24,014 nucleotides of DNA from an uncultured Sphingobacteriales bacterium (GCA_946479435.1 CAMLFX010000044.1:1-24014); one strand, 5' to 3'. Positions 1 through 8,480 are shown, counted from the first letter of the stretch. Numbers and translations are program-made. Notes: generated by a model from the sequence alone, not told the origin.

Positions 1-765
1 GTTGGCGAAACAGGCGGTAAAGATTTTGTAATGGTACACCCAAGTGCCGATGTTGATGCTGTGGTTGCGGGCCTTGCCCGTGGTGCTTTCGAATATCAGG
101 GTCAGAAATGTTCTGCCGCCAGCCGTGCATATTTACCATCGAACCTGGCTGAAGAGATAAAGAAGAAACTGATAGCTGAAGTAAAGACCATGAAAATGGG
201 CCCGGTAGATGATTTTACCAATTTCATCAATGCTGTTATCGACGAAAAATCGTTCAAAAGCATTACCAAATATATTGATGGTGTAGGCAATGCAAAAGGT
301 AAAGCAAAGATCATTCACGGCGGTAAGTACGATAAGTCGAAAGGCTGGTTTATAGAACCAACCATCATCGAAGCTAAAGACCCTTCTTATGTTACCATGT
401 GCGAAGAAATCTTTGGCCCGGTACTTACTATACATGTTTACGATGCTGATAAATGGGAAGAAATACTTGATGTAGTTGATAGTACATCTCCGTATGCGCT
501 TACAGGTGCTATCTTCTCACAAGACCGTTACGCAATAGAAGTAATGACAAGAAAGCTGGTGAATGCCGCAGGTAACTTCTATATAAATGATAAACCGACA
601 GGTGCCGTTGTAGGCCAGCAGCCATTTGGCGGCGCGCGCGCATCGGGCACTAACGACAAAGCGGGCTCTATACTAAACCTTTACCGTTGGCTAAATGCAA
701 GAACTATTAAAGAAACACATGTTCCTGCTACCGACTATAGGTACCCTTTCCATCAAGCTGACTAA
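1..765 (+). CDS. pruA: 1-pyrroline-5-carboxylate dehydrogenase, 3' part (5' end outside window)
   Basis: NAD-dependent aldehyde dehydrogenase that oxidises L-glutamate gamma-semialdehyde (from proline or ornithine) to glutamate in the cytoplasm. The frame is open from base 1, so only the C-terminal 254 residues are present. Visible are the GETGGKD segment (window residues 2-8), whose Glu is the general base of the aldehyde dehydrogenase fold, and GQKCSAASR with the catalytic Cys at window residue 37. Further on are EEIFGPVL and QPFGGARASGTNDKAG, which match the P5C dehydrogenase branch rather than generic aldehyde dehydrogenases. The C-terminus ends in a usual family form (RTIKETHVPATDYRYP). 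It is followed by a hairpin and a convergent MATE gene. The pathway link with the arginase further right in the window is inferred. The family call is firm; the start cannot be seen. Confidence 0.93.
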   Translation, partial: VGETGGKDFVMVHPSADVDAVVAGLARGAFEYQGQKCSAASRAYLPSNLAEEIKKKLIAEVKTMKMGPVDDFTNFINAVIDEKSFKSITKYIDGVGNAKGKAKIIHGGKYDKSKGWFIEPTIIEAKDPSYVTMCEEIFGPVLTIHVYDADKWEEILDVVDSTSPYALTGAIFSQDRYAIEVMTRKLVNAAGNFYINDKPTGAVVGQQPFGGARASGTNDKAGSILNLYRWLNARTIKETHVPATDYRYPFHQAD

Positions 766-783
766 TACTAATTGATATACTTA

Positions 784-810
784 ATACGGCCTGCTGATTG
801 CAGGCCGTAT
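784..810. terminator. Hairpin between convergent pruA and MATE genes
   Basis: A perfect 11-bp inverted repeat (ATACGGCCTGC / GCAGGCCGTAT) with a 5-nt loop lies 18 nt after the pruA stop and 9 nt beyond the MATE stop. No strong T-run follows on either side, so termination is inferred from the stem and its convergent setting. Confidence 0.6.
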
Positions 811-819
811 CTGTTATAC

Positions 820-2229
820 CTATACTTTAATTATTTTCCATTTACCCCTTCTGAAAAGTATAAAAGCAACTAACGCTATCATACTTTCAGCTACAGCAAT
901 AGCTATGAAGACTCCTTTAGGCCCCATCTCAAGAACTATTGCCAGCACATAAGCCAGCGGTATCTGGAACAGCCAGAAGCCAAATATATTGAGTATAGTT
1001 GGCGTCTTGGTATCACCTGCGCCATTGAAGGACTGAATGATAACCATGCCAAAACCAAAGAACACATAACCCAGGCATACATAGCGTAAACAGTCAACAC
1101 CATATTCAACTACATCAGGCTGGTTGTTGAAGATAGATATGATAGGCCGTGCCAGAATAAAAAAGATGAAGGTGACTACAGCAAGAAAGATCATATTCAA
1201 TTGTGCTGCCTTCCATACCGAGCGTTCGGCCCTGTCGGGTTGTTGGGCACCAAGGTTTTGGCCTACTAATGTTGCTGCTGCATTCGCCATGCCAAATGCA
1301 GGCATCAAAGTAAATATGATAACGCGTATTGCAATGGTATAGCCTGCAAGAGCATCGCTCCCAAAGCGGGATATAATACGCATCAGGAATATCCAGCTGG
1401 CTGAGTTGATAAGGAATTGGGCTGTGCCGCCTGCACTAATGCGTATCACATTCTTCATAATAAACAGATCGATACCCATGTGTTTGAGCTTTATCCTGAT
1501 CATACCTTTACCTTTCACTAAATGGTATAATTGATAGCACACACCCAAGCCTCTGCCTATGGTGGTGGCAAGGGCGGCACCGGTAAGGCCTAATGCAGGT
1601 ATAGGGCCCAGACCGTTGATAAGGGTAGGGCAGAGAATAATATTCAGGGTATTGGCCAGCCAAAGCGAACGCATTGCAATAGCTGCATTACCCGCACCAC
1701 GAAAAATACCATTGATAAGAAACAGCAACATGATAACTATATTGCTGCCAAACATTATCTGCGTATAGTGGTAGTTATTATCTGCAAGCCTGGTGTCAGC
1801 TCCCATAAGCAGCAACACATCTTTAGCAAATATCAATCCTGCTATGCTTACCAACAGGCTAATACCCGTACCAAAATAAATGGCCTGCATAGCAGTATGT
1901 GCTGCCTCATCTGGTTTCTTTTCACCTATACGCCGTGCTACCATTGCTGTAGCAGCCATACTGATGCCTATAGCTATTGAATAAATAAGTGTTATAACTG
2001 ATTCTGTTAAGCCAACAGTTGCTACAGCATCAATACCCAATTTGCTAACGAAGAATACATCAACTACTGCAAATAAAGACTCCATTAGCATTTCAAGCAC
2101 CATAGGTACTGAAAGCATAAATATGGCCCGGTTGATGCTGCCTGTTGTGTATTCTGTTTCACTGCCGGTAATGGCGGTTTTTAATAAGCGTAATATATTA
2201 CGGCTACGTGATGGTGCACGTTGTAACAT
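820..2229 (-). CDS. MATE family multidrug/toxin efflux transporter
   Basis: Inner-membrane exporter of the multidrug and toxic compound extrusion family, which uses a Na+ or H+ gradient to expel organic cations. The 469-residue length and about twelve hydrophobic segments fit the family. Typical MATE stretches are visible: SINRAIFMLSVPMVLEMLM at the first helix, NAAATLVGQNLGAQQPDRAE in the second half, and QSFNGAGDTKTPTILN near the C-terminus, with the related IFRGAGNAAIAM in the first half reflecting the two-bundle pseudo-repeat. The first about 30 residues are a hydrophilic cytoplasmic lead. The ATG start gives a full-length protein. It stands alone, convergent with pruA. A small dyad 40 nt upstream of the start (2269-2287) could be an operator. 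The substrate cannot be told from sequence. Confidence 0.92.
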   Translation of the reverse strand: MLQRAPSRSRNILRLLKTAITGSETEYTTGSINRAIFMLSVPMVLEMLMESLFAVVDVFFVSKLGIDAVATVGLTESVITLIYSIAIGISMAATAMVARRIGEKKPDEAAHTAMQAIYFGTGISLLVSIAGLIFAKDVLLLMGADTRLADNNYHYTQIMFGSNIVIMLLFLINGIFRGAGNAAIAMRSLWLANTLNIILCPTLINGLGPIPALGLTGAALATTIGRGLGVCYQLYHLVKGKGMIRIKLKHMGIDLFIMKNVIRISAGGTAQFLINSASWIFLMRIISRFGSDALAGYTIAIRVIIFTLMPAFGMANAAATLVGQNLGAQQPDRAERSVWKAAQLNMIFLAVVTFIFFILARPIISIFNNQPDVVEYGVDCLRYVCLGYVFFGFGMVIIQSFNGAGDTKTPTILNIFGFWLFQIPLAYVLAIVLEMGPKGVFIAIAVAESMIALVAFILFRRGKWKIIKV

Positions 2230-2268
2230 GACAATGTTTTTTGTTTAAAGACTTAACAATAATGATAG

Positions 2269-2287
2269 ATACACAGCATGTGTGTAT
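2269..2287. promoter_or_regulatory. Small dyad upstream of the MATE gene, possible operator
   Basis: ATACACA-GCATG-TGTGTAT is a perfect 7-bp inverted repeat with a 5-nt centre, 40 nt upstream of the MATE start, in the 220-bp divergent region shared with the first PKD gene. The size fits a dimeric repressor site, but no regulator gene lies nearby. It could be chance. Confidence 0.25.
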
Positions 2288-2449
2288 TGGAAAACGAAGA
2301 TGTGAGATACCTGATTAAATTCAGGCGTTAATTAGAAGATCATAGCACAGCGGTTAAACACTGCAAAATAAAGTCTTTTTATGAAATACAAATATTTTCT
2401 GTAACCAACACTTTAAATAAATAGCATGTCTATTATAGAAACCTAACTT

Positions 2450-4279
2450 ATGAACCTACGTCTTTTACTTATCGTAGTATGCATCGGCATGCTTTCTATA
2501 AAGGTCACAGCTCAGTGCAACGACATTGTTACCATTACCACTACACCCACCGTAGTATGTAGCGGTAATGATTTTCAGATAGACGCTACAGCATTCCCCG
2601 GGGCTACCTATACATGGACAGGGCCTGCAGCTAGCGGCATTAATACTGTTACAACCTCCGGCACTACAATACATAATGCCTCAAGTGCATCGCACGACGG
2701 TACTTATACAGTTACGGTAACGCTACCTAACGGCTGCACCTACACGGTTTCTTTTGTCTTGAATGTACAAACAACACCTTCCAAACCAACAGTAACTTTT
2801 AAAAGCCCTATATGCCCCAAAGAAAATGATACCATGTATGCTAATACGTTTGGTATTGGCGGAGTAACTTTTTTTTGGTCGGGTCCTAATAGCTTTAGCT
2901 ATTCATCCTCAGCTAACAGGGCGGTAGTAGAAAATATAACCCCTGCAGGTGAAGGTACTTATGAGGTTTATGCAATATCAACAGGAGGGTGTATATCTGA
3001 GACAACCTCGTTTTTTATTGATGTGCACCCCGAGGTTATTGCTGATTTCGATCCGCAATTATTTTTAGGTTGCCATAAGGACTCTGTGCGCCTAACCAAT
3101 ACATCAACCGGAGCATCATCTACAATATGGAGTTTTGGAGATGGTAATACAAGTACTGACTTGTCGCCTATTCATACCTATAACACGCAAGGAACTTATA
3201 CAGTTACATTAATTTCAGGCAATGGTTTTTGTTTTGATACTACAGAAAGCAACATTACCTTCAATCACAGTATAACTGCCGGTTTTACCATCAATGATGA
3301 CAGTGTATGCCAGGGCACCCCCATCAATTTTACCAACACATCTTCCAGTATACCTTTTGCCACCCCTACTGCTGAATGGATATTTGGTGACGGCAACACT
3401 GCTAATACCTTGAATATTGTACATGGTTACACCAATTATGGCCTCTATACAGCCGCATTAATAGCTACTGACGCGCTTGGTTGCAAAGATACTTTCGATC
3501 GCCCGATCTTAGTCGATTCTGCCGGGTCTATTGCTTTTACAACCTCAGCTAAAGAAGTATGCCCGGGCATAGGCATACATTTCAAAGGCACATTTATGGA
3601 ATGGCAAAGTAAAGGAGCCACTTGGGATATGGGCGATGGTAATATTCTTGACGGGCTAAGCGAGCATACCTATACGTTTTACGAGGAGGGTATATACGCT
3701 GTAAAATACATGGCCCAATACCGGATATGCCCGGCTGTGCAATACACAGAAAACATAGTGGTAAAACCCCAACCTAAAATAAATCTGGGGCCGGATACTG
3801 ATATATGTCCTAATGGTAAACCCGTTACTTTGAAAGACAGGATCAATGAAAATAATAGCAAAGCTAAATGGCAATGGAACGATGAATCGCATGCTACTAC
3901 CTCGGGCGTAACAATAAGACATGCAGGCAGCTATGCTGCTACTGTAGAAATAGATGGATGCTCATCGACTGATACCGTAATAGTGAGTAATAATTGTTTC
4001 CTGAACATACCCAATGCTTTTTCACCCAATGGTGATGGGTATGACGACTATTTTCTTCCTCGCCAGTTTCTTGCTAAAGGCGTTACCTCTTTTGAAATGA
4101 ACATATTCAACAGGTGGGGGCAACAGATATTTGTTACAAACAGTACTAATGGCAGAGGGTGGGATGGTACCTATAACAATGTGGTGCAACCTATGGGTGT
4201 TTATGTGTACATCATCAATGTAGCATTTGTAAATGGCAGCCAGGAACACTACAATGGCAATTTGACCTTGCTACGCTAA
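2450..4279 (+). CDS. Exported PKD-domain protein with T9SS type B sorting domain (paralogue 1)
   Basis: 609-residue secreted or surface protein. Residues 1-21 form a Sec signal peptide (cleavage after VTA). Two Ig-like modules follow at about 27-107 and 112-192, then three PKD modules at about 195-272, 275-356 and 358-439, marked by WSFGDG (227-232), WIFGDG (310-315) and WDMGDG (392-397). A further beta module is at about 443-515. The C-terminal 90 residues (from IPNAFSPNGDG at 520) are the gliding-motility-associated CHU_C domain, with NRWGQQIF and GWDGTYNN motifs and an end in NLTLLR. That domain directs export through the type IX system and is cut off by the PorU sortase (known for the family). 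Paired Cys residues in the modules suggest disulfides. An adhesin or surface matrix role is inferred. Its close relative lies at 5042-7408. Confidence 0.9.
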   Translation: MNLRLLLIVVCIGMLSIKVTAQCNDIVTITTTPTVVCSGNDFQIDATAFPGATYTWTGPAASGINTVTTSGTTIHNASSASHDGTYTVTVTLPNGCTYTVSFVLNVQTTPSKPTVTFKSPICPKENDTMYANTFGIGGVTFFWSGPNSFSYSSSANRAVVENITPAGEGTYEVYAISTGGCISETTSFFIDVHPEVIADFDPQLFLGCHKDSVRLTNTSTGASSTIWSFGDGNTSTDLSPIHTYNTQGTYTVTLISGNGFCFDTTESNITFNHSITAGFTINDDSVCQGTPINFTNTSSSIPFATPTAEWIFGDGNTANTLNIVHGYTNYGLYTAALIATDALGCKDTFDRPILVDSAGSIAFTTSAKEVCPGIGIHFKGTFMEWQSKGATWDMGDGNILDGLSEHTYTFYEEGIYAVKYMAQYRICPAVQYTENIVVKPQPKINLGPDTDICPNGKPVTLKDRINENNSKAKWQWNDESHATTSGVTIRHAGSYAATVEIDGCSSTDTVIVSNNCFLNIPNAFSPNGDGYDDYFLPRQFLAKGVTSFEMNIFNRWGQQIFVTNSTNGRGWDGTYNNVVQPMGVYVYIINVAFVNGSQEHYNGNLTLLR

Positions 4280-4286
4280 TGTTTTT

Positions 4287-4321
4287 AATAAACAGGGCCT
4301 CTCTACAAGGCTCTATTTATT
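4287..4321. terminator. Terminator-like hairpin between PKD paralogue 1 and pth
   Basis: AATAAACAGGGCCT pairs with AGGCTCTATTTATT around a 7-nt loop, with one C-A mismatch and one G-U pair on the plus-strand RNA. The outer AATAAA/TTTATT arms supply A/U flanks in both directions. The right arm runs through the last codons and stop of pth, so the element is partly coding. Confidence 0.5.
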
Positions 4322-4873
4322 GTATATATTCATTGTTCGTTCTATTCCCAGCGTAGCGAAACTCTCAATAATATCAATGCTCTTCAATATCTTATCTTTT
4401 ATTATCGGTAATTCTTCATCCGTCCATTTGCCTAAAACAAAATCTACCTGCCTGCCTTTTGAAAAATTACTGCCAATACCAAACCTCAGACGTGGGTATT
4501 TATCCGTTTGGAGCATTAACTGTATATTTTTCAATCCGTTATGCCCTGCATCACTGCCTGATGGCCTTAAACGAAGGGTATCTAAAGGGAGTGCCAGGTC
4601 ATCTACTATTACCAAAACATTTTCGATGGGTATTTTTTCCTTGTCCATCCAGTATTTAAGGGCTTTTCCGCTTAAGTTCATATATGTGGTAGGCTTTATC
4701 ACAAAAAAATCTTTGCCTTTCCACTTACTTTTTGCCAAAAAAGCATGTCTATCTAAATTGAAGGTGCCTCCATGCTTTATAACAAAGCTATCAGCAACAT
4801 CGAAACCAATATTGTGGCGTGTGCCATCATATTCAAAACCAATGTTGCCCAGCCCGACGATAAGGAATTTCAT
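4313..4873 (-). CDS. pth: Peptidyl-tRNA hydrolase
   Basis: Cytoplasmic enzyme that hydrolyses the ester bond of peptidyl-tRNAs released from stalled ribosomes. The 186-residue length is normal for bacterial Pth. All key residues are visible: Asn10 and the catalytic His20 in TRHNIGF, Asn66 in TTYMNLSG, Asp91 in VIVDDLALP, and Asn112 in DAGHNGLKN; the C-terminal FVLGKW is also typical. It sits on the opposite strand between the two PKD paralogues. A TATCTTCG (4886 to 4879), one base off the Bacteroidota -7 element, lies only 5 nt before the ATG, so the mRNA would be nearly leaderless if it is used. The 168-bp gap to 5042 is AT-rich. Its stop codon falls inside the hairpin at 4287-4321. Confidence 0.96.
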   Translation of the reverse strand: MKFLIVGLGNIGFEYDGTRHNIGFDVADSFVIKHGGTFNLDRHAFLAKSKWKGKDFFVIKPTTYMNLSGKALKYWMDKEKIPIENVLVIVDDLALPLDTLRLRPSGSDAGHNGLKNIQLMLQTDKYPRLRFGIGSNFSKGRQVDFVLGKWTDEELPIIKDKILKSIDIIESFATLGIERTMNIYNK

Positions 4874-5041
4874 GGGTGCGAAGATAAGACGTAAGCAGAT
4901 TTGCCAATATTGTTAGCAACAAAAAGATAAAAAGGTTTATAAAATAGAAAACTTAACTTTTTTTACTATTTTAGTAGCTGCGAAATAATATAATAATTTT
5001 CATAATAACTTATACTAACAACCATAAATAAATACTAAGAA

Positions 5042-7408
5042 ATGCGTAAAATTTTATTCCTATTCACGCTTTTAGGTTTATTCACGACCCTAGCACAGGC
5101 GCAGCTAGGCCCGGTAACCCATACATCGGGCACAGCATCGTACCCTGGTAATACTATTCCTACGCATAATATTACTATTACGCGTACTGCCAGTGTTGCT
5201 TTGTCACCTATACCACAAACTATATGCGGCACAGGCCCTTATCTTGTAGGCGGTTACGGAAGGGAGGATATCAACTTTCATTTCGATAAATATGCAACTA
5301 AAGTAAAAGTAAACTTCGCTGATATTCAATCGAACGATGAAGTTGCTTTTTACATCAATGGTGTACATTATGATGTTAAGGCAAGGGATATTGGCGATAA
5401 TGATGTTTGTTTACCAATAACAGCTGGTACTGGTTCGGTAAATGCTAATAACAACCTTACCTCAACCTCAGGAACACCTAGTACAACCCAGGTAATAATT
5501 GATGGTGCCCCAGGTTTGATATATGATTTTAAAGTAGAGCACAAATTCAGCAATCCTGCGGCTGGTGGCGTGCTATTCGAATTAGAATTTGATGATGACA
5601 CCTGCCTGCAAAGATTAGATGCCACCAGCGATACACCTTGCTCAGGAAGAACACTTCATTTATATGGCACCGAGTTCCCCAATACAACATTTACCTGGAC
5701 ATTCCTTGGTACTCCTGCGTGGACTGCTAATGGCGCAAATGTAGAACGTCCTAATATTAATGCTACCGGTACAGGTAATTATGAACTAGTAGCTACAAGA
5801 GGAGCCTGCGTATATAAAGATACCGTAAATGTATTTATTCGTACAACTCCAGGTAAACCAGTTATCACTTCTCCGGTGCCCATGAAAACTTTTTGTAAAG
5901 GGGATACTGTTAAAATAAAAGGAACAGTTACTGTAGGAGGTATAGGCGGGGTTGTTTATAACTGGTTCAATGAAAACTGGGCACCTGTTTTTCACAACCT
6001 TGATACTTTAATTATCGAAGATGTACAGCCTTCTGATGAGGGTACTTATTATGAATATGCAGAAGGTATTCAGGGTTGCCGGTCAGATACATTAACCTGG
6101 AATCTTACACTGAACCCGGACGTGACCGCTCAATTTACTGTTGACCAGAAATTTGGCTGTACGGGTGATACGTTTGTGATACACAATACTTCAACCGGTG
6201 CCTCTTCTATATCCTGGTTCTTTTCACCCGCAGGTGGAACAATACTTAACCCGATAGGTGCTAATTGGGACGATAGTGCATACGTGCAGCCGTACGATAA
6301 CAACAATCCCAACCCGGTAAATTATAATATTACACTTGCTGCATTTAACGGTTGTAAAGACACTGCTTTGCAGGCTGTAACCATATTTCATCCTCTAATT
6401 GATAGTTTTGATGTGGATACCGCTAAGATTTGCCAGGGTAAAATGGACATTAACTTCACTAACCGTACGTCAGCCCCAATAGCAGGTAGTAACCATGCAT
6501 TCTATTGGGCATTTGGAGATGGCGATTCAAGCGATGATAAAGACGTTTCGCACTTATATACTAAAGCGGGCATATTTACACCTACTTTGTATGCAATTGA
6601 CTTCCTTGGTTGTGTCGACTCATTTAAAAGAACAATCTTAGTTGATTCAACAGGTGCGATAGATTTTACTGCGTCCGACACTTCAATATGCTTAGGTAAA
6701 ACCATCGCCTTCACCGGTGAATTTTCAAGACTTGGCAGCCTGACTACAGGATGGGATTTTGGAGATAATAATGGACTGACTGATACACCTAATGTAGTAT
6801 ATACCTACGAGCGCGCAGGTACATATAATGTAACATTTACCTTATTCAACCGTATATGTCCCGATACAGTTAAAAAGAAGAAAATTGTAGTTAAACCATA
6901 TCCTTTAATAGAATTGGGCAGCGATACTGCAATGTGTCCTAATGGTGCACCTGTAAGGATTGGTGATAACCTGAACCAAGGAAATCCTAAGATCAAGTAC
7001 CTATGGAATGTACAAACACAAGATGTTACAAGTTCTATACTGGTAAGGCATCCCGGTACATACTCTGTTACAGCTACTGAAGACGGATGTTCTACAACGG
7101 ATAGCATATTGGTAGCTAAAAATTGCTACGTGGATATACCGAATGTATTTACGCCGGATGGTGATGGCAATAATGATTACTTCCTGCCAAGGCAATTCAT
7201 GTCAAGAGGTGTACAAAGCTATACCATGACTGTATTTGACCGTTGGGGTAAGAAAATATTTGAAAGCAACAGCACCAATGGCCGTGGCTGGGATGGTAAA
7301 TACAACGGTGAAATGCAACCACAAGGTGTTTATATCTACCTGATAGATGTAACCTTTGTAAACAATACTAACGAACGCTACCAGGGTAATGTAACCTTGT
7401 TGAGGTAA
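5042..7408 (+). CDS. Exported PKD-domain protein with T9SS type B sorting domain (paralogue 2)
   Basis: 788-residue secreted protein, paralogous to 2450-4279 from about residue 190 onward. Residues 1-20 are a Sec signal peptide (cleavage after AQA). Residues about 21-190 are an extra N-terminal beta-rich module that I cannot name and that paralogue 1 lacks. Ig-like modules follow at about 193-268 and 272-357, then the PKD series at about 360-447, 450-534 and 537-618. The second and third PKD modules keep WAFGDG (489-494) and WDFGDN (571-576). The first reads WFFSPAGG (392-399) and carries an insert, so its signature is lost. A beta module (about 622-696) and the CHU_C type B sorting domain (IPNVFTPDGDG at 699 to NVTLLR at 788) complete it. 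Export by T9SS is inferred from that domain; the ligand or function is unknown. Confidence 0.9.
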   Translation: MRKILFLFTLLGLFTTLAQAQLGPVTHTSGTASYPGNTIPTHNITITRTASVALSPIPQTICGTGPYLVGGYGREDINFHFDKYATKVKVNFADIQSNDEVAFYINGVHYDVKARDIGDNDVCLPITAGTGSVNANNNLTSTSGTPSTTQVIIDGAPGLIYDFKVEHKFSNPAAGGVLFELEFDDDTCLQRLDATSDTPCSGRTLHLYGTEFPNTTFTWTFLGTPAWTANGANVERPNINATGTGNYELVATRGACVYKDTVNVFIRTTPGKPVITSPVPMKTFCKGDTVKIKGTVTVGGIGGVVYNWFNENWAPVFHNLDTLIIEDVQPSDEGTYYEYAEGIQGCRSDTLTWNLTLNPDVTAQFTVDQKFGCTGDTFVIHNTSTGASSISWFFSPAGGTILNPIGANWDDSAYVQPYDNNNPNPVNYNITLAAFNGCKDTALQAVTIFHPLIDSFDVDTAKICQGKMDINFTNRTSAPIAGSNHAFYWAFGDGDSSDDKDVSHLYTKAGIFTPTLYAIDFLGCVDSFKRTILVDSTGAIDFTASDTSICLGKTIAFTGEFSRLGSLTTGWDFGDNNGLTDTPNVVYTYERAGTYNVTFTLFNRICPDTVKKKKIVVKPYPLIELGSDTAMCPNGAPVRIGDNLNQGNPKIKYLWNVQTQDVTSSILVRHPGTYSVTATEDGCSTTDSILVAKNCYVDIPNVFTPDGDGNNDYFLPRQFMSRGVQSYTMTVFDRWGKKIFESNSTNGRGWDGKYNGEMQPQGVYIYLIDVTFVNNTNERYQGNVTLLR

Positions 7409-7430
7409 TAACTTTCTGGTTGATGAAATA

Positions 7431-7462
7431 GATAAAGGGCTACAAATTTGTAGCCCTTTATC
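7431..7462. terminator. Perfect palindrome, bidirectional terminator
   Basis: A perfect 32-nt palindrome: GATAAAGGGCTACAAA followed by its exact complement TTTGTAGCCCTTTATC. Folded, it gives a 14-bp stem with an AATT loop, with GGGC/GCCC flanked by A and T runs on both strands. It lies midway between the convergent ends of PKD paralogue 2 (7408) and arginase (7492), the place for a terminator serving both. Confidence 0.85.
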
Positions 7463-7491
7463 ATTATAGATAATATAGAAAAAATGAAATC

Positions 7492-8439
7492 TTAGTTAAC
7501 CAATAACAGGTTGACGCTTCTTTGCAAAATATTAAAAGCTATTTCAGCCATCAGGTTTTCTTTGTCAAGTGTAGGGTTTACTTCTGTCACCTCGAAGCAG
7601 CATATTTTATGGTTTTGCATTAGCGATGCCAAAAGGTCTTCAGCCTCACGTTCTTTAAGCCCGTTGCTCACAGGTGTACCTGTACCTCTCGATATAGAAC
7701 TGTCAAGGCTATCTACATCGAAAGAAACGTATATATCATCGCAACCACTCAAGTGTAATAATGCTTGTCTTGCAACGTGCTCTACACCTTTTCTTCTTAC
7801 TTCCTGTACAGGAATTACTTTTATATTGAAGCGTTTTAAAATGCTTTCTTCTTCTTTTTCATAATCGCGCAACCCTATGAATACAATATCTTCAGGATTG
7901 ATTTTAGGGTTTATCTTGCCTATGTTTTTTAATTGGTTCCACAGATCTACGGTTTGTTTATCGGGTGAATGCACTTGGTTTTCCAGGTTATCGATACCCA
8001 GTGAAGCCGCTAAAGGCATACCGTGCATATTGCCCGATGGTGTAGTGTAAGGTGTATGCATATCGGCATGTGCATCTATCCAGATAACACCTAAACGATT
8101 TTTAGGTTTAGCCATTTTTATACCCGCAATAGTACCACCCGCGGTGCTATGGTCGCCGGCTAAAACAAGAGGAAACAAGCCAGACTTTAATGTATCTGAT
8201 ACCGATTTTGATACACGTTCGTACATTGTCAATACACCTTGTATTCTCTTGGCATAAGGCGATGCGACAGGGGCGTAAAGAAGGCTGTTTTCGTTCTCCA
8301 CCTGTTCAGATGGGAAGTTGACGAAGAAATTGCTCATGAAATCGAGTGCGGCAATTCTTATTGCTTCAATACCCAAACTGGCACCACGTGTACCTGCACC
8401 TATTTCCGATCGTACTTCAATGATTTTTATATTACGCAT
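7492..8439 (-). CDS. rocF: Arginase
   Basis: Binuclear manganese hydrolase that converts L-arginine to ornithine and urea. All metal-ligand motifs are present in the 315 residues: AGDHST with His97, IDAHAD with Asp122, His124 and Asp126, FDVDSLD with Asp241 and Asp243, and EVTEVNP with Glu286. SGNMHGMPLA (135-144) favours arginase over agmatinase. An earlier in-frame TTG at 8451 lies inside the promoter -7 element, so the ATG at 8439 (MRNIKIIEV) is the start. A full promoter is placed directly upstream, so the gene is transcribed apart from tamL despite the 53-nt gap. With P5C dehydrogenase in the same window, arginine breakdown to glutamate is plausible, but no ornithine aminotransferase is seen here. 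Agmatinase or formimidoglutamase is the less likely alternative. Confidence 0.92.
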   Translation of the reverse strand: MRNIKIIEVRSEIGAGTRGASLGIEAIRIAALDFMSNFFVNFPSEQVENENSLLYAPVASPYAKRIQGVLTMYERVSKSVSDTLKSGLFPLVLAGDHSTAGGTIAGIKMAKPKNRLGVIWIDAHADMHTPYTTPSGNMHGMPLAASLGIDNLENQVHSPDKQTVDLWNQLKNIGKINPKINPEDIVFIGLRDYEKEEESILKRFNIKVIPVQEVRRKGVEHVARQALLHLSGCDDIYVSFDVDSLDSSISRGTGTPVSNGLKEREAEDLLASLMQNHKICCFEVTEVNPTLDKENLMAEIAFNILQRSVNLLLVN

Positions 8440-8448
8440 AAGATTGTT

Positions 8449-8480
8449 CAAAGATATTAAAACGCCCCTGCATAGGCAAA
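8449..8480 (-). promoter_or_regulatory. Promoter for arginase (TTTG-N20-TATCTTTG)
   Basis: On the minus strand TTTG (8480-8477) is followed after 20 nt by TATCTTTG (8456-8449), an exact match to the Bacteroidota TTTG-N19-21-TAnnTTTG primary sigma promoter. The -7 box ends 9 nt before the arginase ATG, implying a very short leader. Confidence 0.8.

Noticed and set aside
4320..4916. 198-codon plus-strand frame opposite pth
   Set aside because: It lies antisense to a full set of Pth catalytic motifs and its translation has no domain-like pattern; it is a shadow frame.
8440..8451. TTG start for arginase four codons upstream
   Set aside because: The codon falls inside the -7 box TATCTTTG and cannot be transcribed from that promoter; the ATG at 8439 fits the family start.
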